A DNA stretch of 64,000 nucleotides, from NCBI GenBank assembly GCA_903877165.1, contig CAIRCU010000044.1:1-64000 (forward strand), read 5' to 3'. Source of the stretch: Methanobacteriota archaeon. Its GTDB lineage: Archaea; Thermoplasmatota; E2; DHVEG-1. Of this stretch, positions 47,541 through 56,245 are shown piece by piece; position 1 is the stretch's first letter; each line of letters starts with the position of its first letter. Below the pieces are notes generated by a model. It had not been told where the DNA came from. It made no database searches and saw nothing but the letters and a program-made list of their open reading frames with translations. The position numbers and the translations under genes are program-made.

Positions 47541-48851
47541 CTATGGTTTTTGGAAGAGCCGTCGCGCAACCATGGTCGCGACGATGTTGCGCGCCGCGAC
47601 GGCAACAAACCCTGTAAACCCAAACCGCAGGCTGCGGACGAGCCGTCTCACCGTGTTTTTCGGTCTGTAGAACCAAGCATACAGCCCTTGCGTCCCCGCG
47701 ATGAGCTGATGCACCGACATCTGCCGCGGCTGGAACACGACCTGGTTAAGGGTGTACCGTGACCAGTCCTTACTGAGGATCCGGCCTTCCGCCTCCAACC
47801 GCCTAAACAACGGCGTCCCCGGCAGTGGAGTCAGGATGCAGAAATCGACGACATCAAGATCAAGGTCGCTTAGCAGCTCTCTGGTCCGGGAGAACACCTC
47901 TGGTGTTTCGCCATCTGCTCCAAGTATGAAGCTACCGAAGACCGCCATCCGGTTCCCATGGATGTTGTCCACTGCCCGATGGTACTCTTCGATACGGTTC
48001 GTACGCTTGTGGTAGGAGTCCAAAGACTGCTCGCAGATGGACTCAAACCCGATGAACCAGCCGAGGCATCCCGCCTGCCGAGACAACTTCACCAGTTCAG
48101 GGTCCTTGGCTAATACATCAACGTTTCCGTTGCAGAAAAACCGCTTCTTTACATCGATGAGTCTGGTGAACAGCTCTCGGGCGTACGCGGGATCCGCGGT
48201 CAGCGTCTCATCGTAGAACATGACGGTGCGCTGCGGCAGACTCTTGATTTCCTCTACGACGTCATTCACCGGTCGTTTGTAGAAGGGTTGGCTGCCGGAG
48301 AGGTGGGTCTCTGGGCAGAAGTCGCAGTGATATGGACAACCGCGGGTCGCTTCGACCGCGCCGGTCAGGACGAATCCAGGGAGGTCAATCCTTGTTGGCG
48401 GAATCACAAGATTAGACGAATACGGGACTGGAGGATAGAAGGACTGGAGCCGATGGTGTTCAAGGTCCTCAAGAACCGTAGGCCAGGTCGGCTCCCCGCG
48501 GCCGAGGAGGACCGCGTCCGCATGCTGTTTCGCCTCTTCAGGAACAGCGGAGGCGTGGATCCCGCTGAGGACCACGGGGATGTGCCGTGCGCGGAAGGCA
48601 TCCGCGATCTCGTACGCCCGCGGCGCGGTCGACGTCGTGAAATTAATCAGCACCGCATCATACGGCTTGGTGACATCCACAGGCTGGTACCGCTCATTGA
48701 TCAGCGTTACCGTATGATTTTTTGGAGTAATGGCCGCAAGCTGTCGCGCCTGCAGGGTTGGGAGAATCGAGAAGGCCGTCATTACGGTCTTATCAAAGAG
48801 CCCGTACTGTGCGCGTCCCATCCAGACGGTCTCGACGATCAGGATATGCAT
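47541..48851 (-). CDS. Cobalamin-binding-type radical SAM protein
   Basis: 436 residues from ATG 48851; GTG 48863 adds four. The N-terminal ~130 residues form a Rossmann-like B12-binding-type domain without a clear DxHxxG, ending in LLGRGEPTWP. The radical SAM motif is RGCPYHCDFC (Cys162, Cys166, Cys169). GFESICEQSLDSYHKR and the LTPLPGTPLFRRL block are standard for this BchE/HpnP-like superfamily, and the C-terminus is basic and amphipathic. Members methylate or rearrange lipids and cofactors. Divergent from a PaaK-like gene with a shared promoter, so the two may act together. Confidence 0.85.
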   Translation of the reverse strand: MHILIVETVWMGRAQYGLFDKTVMTAFSILPTLQARQLAAITPKNHTVTLINERYQPVDVTKPYDAVLINFTTSTAPRAYEIADAFRARHIPVVLSGIHASAVPEEAKQHADAVLLGRGEPTWPTVLEDLEHHRLQSFYPPVPYSSNLVIPPTRIDLPGFVLTGAVEATRGCPYHCDFCPETHLSGSQPFYKRPVNDVVEEIKSLPQRTVMFYDETLTADPAYARELFTRLIDVKKRFFCNGNVDVLAKDPELVKLSRQAGCLGWFIGFESICEQSLDSYHKRTNRIEEYHRAVDNIHGNRMAVFGSFILGADGETPEVFSRTRELLSDLDLDVVDFCILTPLPGTPLFRRLEAEGRILSKDWSRYTLNQVVFQPRQMSVHQLIAGTQGLYAWFYRPKNTVRRLVRSLRFGFTGFVAVAARNIVATMVARRLFQKP

Positions 48852-48885
48852 AGCAGCCTGCACGGCGCTTGAACTAGGCTCAGCT

Positions 48886-48895
48886 ATTTAAGTAA
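48886..48895. promoter_or_regulatory. Shared divergent TATA region
   Basis: A near-palindromic CTATTTAAGT element serves both the PaaK-like gene (ATG 48919, about 28 nt away) and the radical SAM gene on the minus strand (ATG 48851). Confidence 0.5.
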
Positions 48896-48918
48896 TTGGT
48901 TCCATCCCATCCCTCGCG

Positions 48919-50295
48919 ATGAATCCCTTTCACAACCCTGTGTTCCTGACAAGGATGCTGAAGAGCTACATGGTGGACATGGGACGGCTGTCGCGCTGGG
49001 ACGAGACGACGCTACAACACTACCAAGATCAGCAGCTCCGCCGGATCCTCACCTTCGCGCAGACCGTGCCTTTATATCAATCCCTCTATCAACAGGCGGG
49101 TCTTGACGTACGGAGCATCCAAGGCATCAAGGCTGTATCACGTCTCCCCATGGTCTCCAAGGAGGACATCGCACGATATTCGCCGGACGGTATCGTCTCC
49201 CAGACGGCTGACCGAAAACAGCTCGTGCAGGTCGCCACCTCGGGTACAACCGGGAAATCCCTGATGGTGTACGTGGATCTCTCCGAAGTCGTCATCGGAT
49301 TGCTCGGCTACCTGCGGATGCTGCAGCACTACGGAGTGCATTGGAGGCGGGACCGCATTAGCATCATTGGTGATTTCGCGCCCCATACCGCAGAGAGTGG
49401 GTACATCAACCGCGGCATCACCCCCCGGTTCAGCACCGGATTTCTCTTCAAGAACGTCCAATGGCTGGATACCAACGCGAACCCAGAAAAGGTCATGGAG
49501 GACCTTGAACAGTTTCAACCGGACTGCATCTGGGGCTACGTAGGCATGCTTGGGCATCTGTCGCTTCTGAAGGAGCAGGGGAAAGGTCCGCATGTGACTC
49601 CACGGGTGATTACGGCGACCGGCTCCGTCCTCGACCCAGCCCTGAAGCGGGTCATCGAGCAGGCGTTCCATGCGCAGCTGTACGAAGTCTACGGGGCGAC
49701 TGAGACTGGGCCTATCGCGTACCAATGTACGCAGGGCGGGTACCACGTGCTCTCCGACCTCCTGTATCTGGAGGTTGTGCGCGAGGGTCAGCCGGTGGCG
49801 CCGGGGAAGGCAGGTCGCCTGGTGGTCACGAAGCTGTATGGCGGCGGTACGCCGATCATCCGGTACGACGCAGTGAATGATATCATCAGCCTACGGCTGA
49901 CGCCCTGCCCGTGTGGGCAGGTGGGTCAGCTGATTGGGAGAATCTACGGTCGGGACGATCTCTCCTTGATCCTACCCGGGGGTCGGATCATGCTGCCGGC
50001 GTCGTTCGCGGAGATCTACAGTAAGCTGTTATATGAGATGCGGACGCGCAAAGTACGGAACACCAAGATCATCCAGCATGACTTGAACTCCATCGAGGTC
50101 CTGGTGGAGCTGGACCAGTCGATTGCATCGCCGTCTGATGAGAAGGTCTGCCAGTTCCTGCAGGCGCAGTTCTCCGAAAAAATCGGGACGGGAGTGACAG
50201 TGACGGTGCGGCCCGTGGAGGAAATCGAGAAGGGCAGCCCGCGGATCGTCTCCCATGTGGACCATACAGCGATGGTCCTGTCGGATTATATTTAA
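48919..50295 (+). CDS. PaaK/CapK-family acyl-CoA ligase-like protein
   Basis: 458 residues. The adenylate-forming fold is indicated by the P-loop-like ATSGTTGKS (about residues 97-105), the YGATETG motif (about 256) and GRDDLSL near 343, the hinge where the C-terminal domain begins. Phenylacetate-CoA ligases and CapK proteins of polysaccharide loci share this pattern. The substrate is unknown; a surface-polysaccharide or lipid role is as likely as aromatic catabolism, since no paa genes are nearby. A leaderless transcript is likely. Confidence 0.85.
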   Translation: MNPFHNPVFLTRMLKSYMVDMGRLSRWDETTLQHYQDQQLRRILTFAQTVPLYQSLYQQAGLDVRSIQGIKAVSRLPMVSKEDIARYSPDGIVSQTADRKQLVQVATSGTTGKSLMVYVDLSEVVIGLLGYLRMLQHYGVHWRRDRISIIGDFAPHTAESGYINRGITPRFSTGFLFKNVQWLDTNANPEKVMEDLEQFQPDCIWGYVGMLGHLSLLKEQGKGPHVTPRVITATGSVLDPALKRVIEQAFHAQLYEVYGATETGPIAYQCTQGGYHVLSDLLYLEVVREGQPVAPGKAGRLVVTKLYGGGTPIIRYDAVNDIISLRLTPCPCGQVGQLIGRIYGRDDLSLILPGGRIMLPASFAEIYSKLLYEMRTRKVRNTKIIQHDLNSIEVLVELDQSIASPSDEKVCQFLQAQFSEKIGTGVTVTVRPVEEIEKGSPRIVSHVDHTAMVLSDYI

Positions 50296-50328
50296 GCCGT
50301 CAGCATAATCTATATAAAGTTCAGGAGC

Positions 50329-50338
50329 CTTTATATAT
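50329..50338 (+). promoter_or_regulatory. TATA box of small cysteine-containing protein gene
   Basis: CTTTATATATAG region about 30-35 nt before ATG 50367. Confidence 0.6.
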
Positions 50339-50366
50339 AGTAAGAATATCTGAAAACGGGGATACT

Positions 50367-50531
50367 ATGAAAGTCGTTCTATGTAATGATGGAATCTGCG
50401 TTCCCCAGAAATGCCCGGCCGTCGACGTTCGCGAGGACCGCGTCATTATCGGGGAGAAAAGCAACGTCTGCACATTGACCAGAACTCAGTTCGATATCTT
50501 GAAGCAGAAGATTAAGAGCGGCGAGCTCTAA
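50367..50531 (+). CDS. 54-residue small protein with four cysteines
   Basis: The frame has its own promoter, a GGGGAT site before ATG 50367 and a strong hairpin terminator overlapping the stop. Cysteines at 6, 11, 16 and 35 could bind a metal or form disulfides. The charged C-terminal helix (QFDILKQKIKSGEL) looks DNA- or protein-binding. No family recognised. It lies next to the convergent redox operon. Confidence 0.75.
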   Translation: MKVVLCNDGICVPQKCPAVDVREDRVIIGEKSNVCTLTRTQFDILKQKIKSGEL

Positions 50532-50560
50532 AGGGAAACGCGTTCTCTTTTCCCTTTTTT
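50530..50560 (+). terminator. Hairpin plus T-tract terminator
   Basis: AAAGGGAAA (50530-50538) pairs with TTTCCCTTT (50548-50556), followed by further T-runs. Overlaps the stop codon of the small cysteine protein gene. Confidence 0.7.
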
Positions 50561-50578
50561 TCCTTTTTGTTCTTTCTT

Positions 50579-51208
50579 CTATGGTTGGTAGCCGACTCTG
50601 TTCTCGTGGTAGAGGTGGATGCTGTCCTCAAGGATGCCTGCGAGGAACGCCTCGCGCTGCTCCGGGGTCGGCAGACCCAATGTGCCATAGACGCTGGTGT
50701 AGTAGGGTCGGACCGTGCCCTCGTCGTACCGCAGCGTGATGAAGGTGAACATCGGCACGCCGTTAACGTAGTCTTTATCGTAGGTCGCCCTGGATTGCTG
50801 TAGCACAGCCGTCGTGTGGTCGATGTTAATGAACAGGAACGTCACGTTCGAGTCATGGTAGGTGACGTGTTTGACTAGCATGTCTGTTTTGTTGAAGGAG
50901 ACGTTTAGGAGGTGTTTGACGACGGGGTACATCTGCTCGCAAGCGTCACAGACGTCCTCGCTGTACATGATGACAATGGGCCCGGTGGTGAGGTTGGTAC
51001 GTACAAACGCGGGGTGCGGATCCCCGTTTGCGGTCTGGAACGTGAACGCCGTGGAGGTGCGCGGCTCGAGTTTGATGCAGCTGAGGCAGAGGACCTTGAC
51101 GATGTTGTTCTCGACGTCGGAGTAGACGCTTGTGGTGAGGAGCACGCCGCCAAGAGTAATAGCGACGACGACGAGCAGGCCGACTTGGACAGGAAGCAGG
51201 GATTTCAT
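50579..51208 (-). CDS. Membrane-anchored thioredoxin-like protein
   Basis: 209 residues. One N-terminal membrane helix (about 7-28) is followed by an extracytoplasmic part with a first pair Cys41/Cys44 (CLSC) and a thioredoxin-like domain holding VCDACEQM (Cys87/Cys90). NFT/NVT-type sequons fit an outside location. It overlaps the start of the membrane ferredoxin gene by 4 nt, and is the last gene of the redox operon. Likely an oxidoreductase that receives electrons from that protein; not a known family by name. Confidence 0.8.
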   Translation of the reverse strand: MKSLLPVQVGLLVVVAITLGGVLLTTSVYSDVENNIVKVLCLSCIKLEPRTSTAFTFQTANGDPHPAFVRTNLTTGPIVIMYSEDVCDACEQMYPVVKHLLNVSFNKTDMLVKHVTYHDSNVTFLFINIDHTTAVLQQSRATYDKDYVNGVPMFTFITLRYDEGTVRPYYTSVYGTLGLPTPEQREAFLAGILEDSIHLYHENRVGYQP

Positions 51209-52017
51209 GAGTTCACCTTGTACTGGATGAATTTATTCGGGCATGCGTCCACACATTTGCCGCAGAGGATGCACTCCGGGTCGCGGTGCATGTTGGGCAC
51301 GTCGATGCCCATCGGGCAGACGAGGGAGCAGAGGTTGCAGTGTATGCAGCCGTCGGTCTTGACGTCCATGTGGAGCATGCTGACCTTGTTCATCGGTGCG
51401 AGCATCGCGCCGACGGGGCAGAAGTAGCGGCACCAACCGCGCTCCACGGTGAAGATTAAGACGAGGAATAAGGCGAAGATGATCAAGGCGATGGGGAAGA
51501 AGTAGTTCGGCACGAACTTGCCGGGGTTTAGTACCATGATCGGTAATGTTCCAACCAGGACGCCGACCGGGCAGATGTCGGTGAAGATGAAGCCGATGAG
51601 CAGCGAGGTGATGAAGACGAAGACGACGACCATGACGTATTTGTTGTAGCGGAGATATTTCTCATACTTCCAGGAGCCAAGTTTTTTCGCGAGGGGACGT
51701 CGTTTGACTTTTCTGGCGACGTTGCTGGTACCGCGCTGCAGGAAGCCGATGGGGCAGGCCCAGGCGCAGACCGCGCGTCCGGTTGCGATGCCAACAGCTC
51801 CGAGGATTGCGAGGGGATAGAGGAGGAGTCGCCAGGTGAGCGAGCCGCGGAATACGCTCTGTTCGAGGGCTCGGATTGGGCAGGCGGCGTCTGCGGCAGG
51901 GCAGGCTTGACAGTAGAAGAAGGGGTAGCAGAATCCGGTCTTGATGCCGAAGGCTCCAAGGTTCGCCGCGATGAGGAGGCTGAGCTCTGAGAGGAGCCGT
52001 TTCGGTTGGACTTTCAT
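51205..52017 (-). CDS. NapH/MauN-like membrane iron-sulfur protein
   Basis: 270 residues, four or five membrane helices. Cysteine pairs stand at helix ends: Cys30/36/39/46 near the N-terminus, Cys84/Cys88 (CAWACP), Cys149 (ICPVG) and Cys196/Cys200 (CRYFCP). A C-terminal double [4Fe-4S] ferredoxin has Cys224/227/230/234 and Cys249/252/255/259. Proteins of this style carry electrons from cytoplasmic donors to membrane or outside acceptors. In this operon the acceptor is probably the thioredoxin-like partners, but that is inference. Confidence 0.88.
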   Translation of the reverse strand: MKVQPKRLLSELSLLIAANLGAFGIKTGFCYPFFYCQACPAADAACPIRALEQSVFRGSLTWRLLLYPLAILGAVGIATGRAVCAWACPIGFLQRGTSNVARKVKRRPLAKKLGSWKYEKYLRYNKYVMVVVFVFITSLLIGFIFTDICPVGVLVGTLPIMVLNPGKFVPNYFFPIALIIFALFLVLIFTVERGWCRYFCPVGAMLAPMNKVSMLHMDVKTDGCIHCNLCSLVCPMGIDVPNMHRDPECILCGKCVDACPNKFIQYKVNS

Positions 52018-52511
52018 CAGGATCGCTTTCGGCGGATCAGGATGAGTGCGACTGCGATAGCAGCGATGACCGGGACGACTTCAAAGCCAGGGCTTTTTTT
52101 CCCTGTCCCATTGGTGTTGTTGCTGTTGTTATTGTTGTTAGTGGAGAAATAGATGGTGTTGTTCAGACTTTTTATCCAGGTGGTGCCGCTCTTGATGACT
52201 GCATGGGCTTCGACGTAGGTGGTGTCGGCTTCTGTGAAGGTGACGGTGCATTGGTAGGTACTGCCCTTCAGTGTCATGGTCACGTTATGTTCAAGTCTAC
52301 AGATTGAGGGGTTGCATTCGTGGTAGACGAGGTACACGCCGTCAATCGGCGATATTGTGGTGGTGACTGAGAAAGTCGCGGTGGATCGTGGTGTCGGGGA
52401 TGCAGGGGTGCATGTCGGTAATGGGACGATGATTCGTGTTTGGGGTAGGGCGGCGTTGACGCTTATTGCGCCGAGCGATATGAGAAACATGGCCAGGATA
52501 ATTTTCTTCAT
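52017..52511 (-). CDS. Surface protein with PGF-CTERM-like anchor and four cysteines
   Basis: 164 residues. AGGAGG lies before ATG 52511. Signal peptide about 1-20; a beta-rich domain with Cys34, Cys66, Cys71 and Cys88; an Asn-rich linker; then SPGFE, a hydrophobic helix and RRKRS. The stop overlaps the start of the membrane ferredoxin gene by one base. Its cysteines make it a possible substrate of the neighbouring thioredoxin-like proteins. Confidence 0.75.
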   Translation of the reverse strand: MKKIILAMFLISLGAISVNAALPQTRIIVPLPTCTPASPTPRSTATFSVTTTISPIDGVYLVYHECNPSICRLEHNVTMTLKGSTYQCTVTFTEADTTYVEAHAVIKSGTTWIKSLNNTIYFSTNNNNNSNNTNGTGKKSPGFEVVPVIAAIAVALILIRRKRS

Positions 52512-52525
52512 GCTTTGGTTCCTCC

Positions 52526-53047
52526 TTAGTCGAGTAGTGCTTCGACCTGGGCTGCCAGCGTCGAGTATGCCTCATAACCAAGGTGCGTATAATAAAGGTT
52601 TCCCTGCTTTGTATAGAGGTAGAGGTGGGGGACGCCGTCGCTAGCGAAGCGGCTGCCGAGGGTTCCTTGAGCGTCGTCCAGACCGAAGGTCCAGTCCAGG
52701 ACTATGCCGTATTGTTGTTGGAAGGTGTCTTTGAGCTGTTGGATGCTTTGGGTGGTTTCCCCCTGGGTGGTCCAGACGTCGATGGAGATGATGGAAAGGT
52801 TGCTGAAATTCTGGTGGAGTTGGGCGAGAATGAACATCTCTTGTTGGCAGGGTTGGCAGGCGACGCCCATGAAGTCCAGGAGCACGGCGTGGCCGTGGTA
52901 GTCTGAGAGGTTCTTGGTTTCGCCGGTGACTATGGAAAAGGAGAAGTTGTCGGTGGCTGGCGTGTTCGTCTGGATGCAGCCTTGCATGCTGAGCAGAAAA
53001 AAGAGTGGTATGATGAACGAAAGGATGATTTTCAGGGATGGCTCCAT
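52526..53047 (-). CDS. TlpA-like thiol-disulfide lipoprotein
   Basis: 173 residues. The N-terminus ends in LSMQGC, a lipobox with Cys24 as the lipid site. The thioredoxin/AhpC-TSA-like fold has GVACQPCQQEM (Cys64, Cys67) and a GVPHLYLY cis-proline motif. The family works outside the membrane to reduce or oxidise thiols, for instance in cytochrome c or disulfide handling. Cotranscribed with the thioredoxin upstream. Confidence 0.88.
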   Translation of the reverse strand: MEPSLKIILSFIIPLFFLLSMQGCIQTNTPATDNFSFSIVTGETKNLSDYHGHAVLLDFMGVACQPCQQEMFILAQLHQNFSNLSIISIDVWTTQGETTQSIQQLKDTFQQQYGIVLDWTFGLDDAQGTLGSRFASDGVPHLYLYTKQGNLYYTHLGYEAYSTLAAQVEALLD

Positions 53048-53064
53048 GCTCGTTATCGCTGGTA

Positions 53065-53466
53065 CTATACGCCGAGTTGTTGTTTAAGCGTTTCCTTTGG
53101 GAGGGCGCCGACGAGGCGGTTGACGAGCTGTCCGTTCTTAAAAACGAGGAGGGTCGGGATGCTCATGATCTGGTGCTTCATCGAGGTCTGCGGGTTTTCG
53201 TCGACGTTGAGCTTGGCGAACGTCATCTTGCCTTGGAGTTCCTTGGCGAGCTCGTCGATGATGGGGCCGAGCATCCGGCAGGGGCCGCACCAGGGAGCCC
53301 AGCAGTCGATGACGAGGTTGGGGTATTTCTTGACGGTCGCGTCGAAGTCGGTGTCCGTGATGTGGATCGGGGCGCTTGGGGCGGTGCTCATGGGCTGGTC
53401 TCCTTTTTGGTAGCGATGCGTGAGGGCGTCAAGTTTTCGTTTGCGTATCTCATCGAGCTCAGACAT
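53065..53466 (-). CDS. trxA: Thioredoxin
   Basis: 133 residues. An N-terminal basic helix (MSELDEIRKRKLDAL), common in archaeal thioredoxins, precedes the fold. The active site is WCGPC (Cys60, Cys63), and the cis-proline is in SIPTLLVFKNG. No signal peptide, so cytoplasmic. It can serve ribonucleotide reductase (7751) and the redox operon it belongs to. Confidence 0.95.
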   Translation of the reverse strand: MSELDEIRKRKLDALTHRYQKGDQPMSTAPSAPIHITDTDFDATVKKYPNLVIDCWAPWCGPCRMLGPIIDELAKELQGKMTFAKLNVDENPQTSMKHQIMSIPTLLVFKNGQLVNRLVGALPKETLKQQLGV

Positions 53467-53506
53467 CGGTACGCGGCAAGGAAAAGTAGGGGGTGATAAA
53501 TATAGT

Positions 53507-53773
53507 TTATGACTGACGGCCGGTGTCCTGGAGCCATTTGCGGATGCGGAGGTACCCCACGGTTTTCTCCCCGTCTATCCAGAGGATCGGGGCAGTGATT
53601 TTGAGGTCGTCGAGGACGTGGTGGCCTTCCGCGAACTGCAGGTCCTCAATAGACCAGGCGGTGAGGTCGTGGGGGAAGGTGACGATGTCGACGTCGCTGC
53701 GGCTTCGAAGGAGTTCCTTGGTCTGGTCGCATTTCGGGCAGTGTTCAAGTGAAAACAGGATGGCTTTTCCCAT
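53507..53773 (-). CDS. Glutaredoxin-like protein
   Basis: 88 residues from ATG 53773 (GGAGGG about 13 nt upstream); an in-frame start at 53872 adds 33 residues of unlikely sequence. The active site is HCPKC (Cys12, Cys15) near the start of the first strand, followed by a glutaredoxin-like TAPILWIDG cis-proline motif. First gene of the redox operon. Confidence 0.85.
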   Translation of the reverse strand: MGKAILFSLEHCPKCDQTKELLRSRSDVDIVTFPHDLTAWSIEDLQFAEGHHVLDDLKITAPILWIDGEKTVGYLRIRKWLQDTGRQS

Positions 53774-53928
53774 GGCTTGCGTTCTCCCTCCACCGAATCG
53801 TTCGAGGTCTACATGGTCAATTGTATTTTTTATGTTTGCGGTTTGTCCGTGCCTTTTATATTGATAAGGCATGGTCGAAAATTTGATAAAGCCTGACCGG
53901 CTTAATATCTGTGGTAGGGAGGAATTCT

Positions 53929-54741
53929 ATGCGCAACACCCTGGTTCGAAACGGCAGCGCCGTGCGTTTGGGTACAGTTTTTGTCACATTGTGTTTGATG
54001 TTCGTGCCGCTGACGTCGTTCCATGGATCAGGGATGACCCCGCGCGATGATACCACCCCGCCAGTGACCACCATCTCATTTCATGGATCCTTGGGGGACA
54101 ACGGATGGTACGTCAGCGCCGTGCATGTCACGTTGAACGCTTCGGATGCAGAGTCTGGGGTGAATGACACGTATTACAAAATCAATGACGGGCCGTGGGT
54201 TCTGTACGCGAATAGTTTTCAGGTTTCGAATTCAGGAAATTACAGCATCGCCTTCTATTCCACCGACAATGCTGGGAATGTCGAGCCTCAGCAGACTCAG
54301 CCTCTGAAGATTGACACTGCTATGCCAACGATTAATAACTTTATACATAGATCTTTAAACGAGATGGCGTTTGCCGCAGAAGCTCAAGACGATATCAGTG
54401 GAATGAATAGAGTAGAATTCTATGTCGGTGATTTTTTACAGAAAGTTGATACCACGCCACTGTATTGTTGGGTGCTCCGCGGTATACCGAGGAATCTTTA
54501 TTATAACGTGACGCAAATTGCGATTGATAATGCAGGAAATAGGTGCTCGGTCGAGGATGGCTGGGGTGACATCAGGCACATCGAGGGATTTGTCCGCGAC
54601 GTCGTCGTCACGAACACCTCGATTACCTTCCGGTCCGTACTCGCTTGGAAGGGTCTGCTTCCCCTCCTGCCATTCAAGTACACGATTACAAATTATGACG
54701 GGTTTGTCCACCCGCACTGGATCGATATCTACTACCTCTAA
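53929..54741 (+). CDS. Secreted protein with OmpL47-like Ig domain
   Basis: 270 residues from ATG 53929, which has GGAGG 7 nt upstream. Signal peptide (about 1-32), then a domain like that of the protein at 37347 (DTTPPVTT, NASDAESGV, AFYSTDNAGN). The rest is a second beta-rich domain with no anchor. A TATA-like TTAATATC near 53901 lies upstream. Divergent from the redox operon. Confidence 0.72.
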   Translation: MRNTLVRNGSAVRLGTVFVTLCLMFVPLTSFHGSGMTPRDDTTPPVTTISFHGSLGDNGWYVSAVHVTLNASDAESGVNDTYYKINDGPWVLYANSFQVSNSGNYSIAFYSTDNAGNVEPQQTQPLKIDTAMPTINNFIHRSLNEMAFAAEAQDDISGMNRVEFYVGDFLQKVDTTPLYCWVLRGIPRNLYYNVTQIAIDNAGNRCSVEDGWGDIRHIEGFVRDVVVTNTSITFRSVLAWKGLLPLLPFKYTITNYDGFVHPHWIDIYYL

Positions 54742-54804
54742 AGTAAGAAGAGGGAACACAAGTTATTTCAAACAACCACCTGTTTTCGACCACTGATACC
54801 TACG

Positions 54805-56058
54805 ATGAATACTTCCTCTAAAGTCATCCGCGACCCTATCCACGGCGACATCAAGGTCTCCGGCCTCTTGCTTAGGCTCCTGCAGACACCGGAGGTCCAG
54901 CGGCTGCACCACATCAAGCAGCTGGGGTTCGCACAGCTTGTGTTCCCGGGTGCGCACCATACGCGCTTCGAGCACTCGCTGGGCGCCGCCGCGATCATGA
55001 CGAGACTGTGTGACGTCCTCGGCCTTAAAGAAGACCGAGAACTGTTGACGGCGGCCGCGCTCCTCCACGACATCGGCCACGGGCCGTTCTCCCATACACT
55101 CGAGTCGATCCTCATGGAGCAGTTCGGCGTGGACCACGTCGGACTCACCCTCAAACTCCTCAACGGCGACTACGAAGTCTTTGAGCCAGCTGAACGCAGA
55201 TACATCTCATCGCCGACCGCCCATGCGGTCCTCACGAAGGCAGGCCTGGACCTTGACCTCATCGGCAAGATCATTCAGGGCCGGACTCCGAAGACGCCGT
55301 ACCTCGGGCAGCTGCTGTGCAGCACCATCGATGTCGACCAGCTCGATTACCTCATGCGCGACGCGTACTACACAGGCGTCGCCTATGGCATGATCGACCT
55401 GCAGCGGCTCCTTCAGACCATCACAATCCTACGCAAGATGATCGTGGTGAAGCGCAAGGGCGTCAGCGTCGTCGAAAGCATCCTTATGGCACGCGGACTG
55501 ATGTACTCCTCGGTGTACTTCCATAAGACCGTGCGTATCGCGGAACTGATGTTGCTGAGGGCTCTGGAGAAGACGCCGGGCAGCGAACCGTTCGCCTTCT
55601 ATCGCATGACGGATGCGGAGATTATCCACACCTTGAAGGGAAAAGGCGCGTATCAGGAAGAGATGATGACGCGATTAAAGTACCGTACGTTGTTCAAACA
55701 GGCGTACACAGCGTCGTTTAACGATTTCTCGACTCAGCAGCGCAGCATTGTCCGAGGCCTTGAGGATCCTGAGGCATGCAAGTCTAAAGAACGTGAGCTT
55801 GAGGAGACCTTGAAGATTCCGGCCGGTCATCTCATCCTTGATGTCCCGCGCCAGGAACTGTTGCGCACGGAGCCGCGCATCAACCTCACCGAGATCGGCG
55901 TGGAGGACAACAAGAAGCGTCGGTCCTTGGATGAGTTCACGCCTATCGCGTTGGCGATTCGGTCGCGGCTCGCCCCCGACTGGGCGGTCATGGTCGCGAC
56001 CGATGAACGGCATCGGGCGTTGGTCGCGAAGCGGGTGAAACGCTACCTATTCGCATGA
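54805..56058 (+). CDS. HD-domain phosphohydrolase (SAMHD1/dGTPase-like)
   Basis: 417 residues. The metal site is built from His57 (HTRFEHSLG), His88/Asp89 (LLHDIGH) and an aspartate in DVDQLDYL (about residue 173). RDPIHGDI at the N-terminus and the YMTGVAYG-like segment are typical of SAMHD1/YfbR-like dNTPases of archaea. It likely hydrolyses deoxynucleotides. Start ATG 54805 is leaderless-like, without a good ribosome binding site. Confidence 0.9.
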   Translation: MNTSSKVIRDPIHGDIKVSGLLLRLLQTPEVQRLHHIKQLGFAQLVFPGAHHTRFEHSLGAAAIMTRLCDVLGLKEDRELLTAAALLHDIGHGPFSHTLESILMEQFGVDHVGLTLKLLNGDYEVFEPAERRYISSPTAHAVLTKAGLDLDLIGKIIQGRTPKTPYLGQLLCSTIDVDQLDYLMRDAYYTGVAYGMIDLQRLLQTITILRKMIVVKRKGVSVVESILMARGLMYSSVYFHKTVRIAELMLLRALEKTPGSEPFAFYRMTDAEIIHTLKGKGAYQEEMMTRLKYRTLFKQAYTASFNDFSTQQRSIVRGLEDPEACKSKERELEETLKIPAGHLILDVPRQELLRTEPRINLTEIGVEDNKKRRSLDEFTPIALAIRSRLAPDWAVMVATDERHRALVAKRVKRYLFA

Positions 56059-56245
56059 GAAGGAGAGAATGGGGAAGATTGAAGGTGGTGAGGAGAGATT
56101 TAATAAAAGATGTCCGACTCCCCCATTCTTGATAACCGAAAAGGGAGAAGGTATTTAAATTTTTTTATAATAATAATGGAATTTCTCTTGTTTTTCAAGA
56201 TAAAATGAGGTGTTTTCACGTGGCAAATTATTCATGATATAATTA
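56059..56245. other. Spacer between convergent genes
   Basis: AT-rich with several T-runs on both strands; probably terminators for the HD and PfkB genes. No gene seen. Confidence 0.4.
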
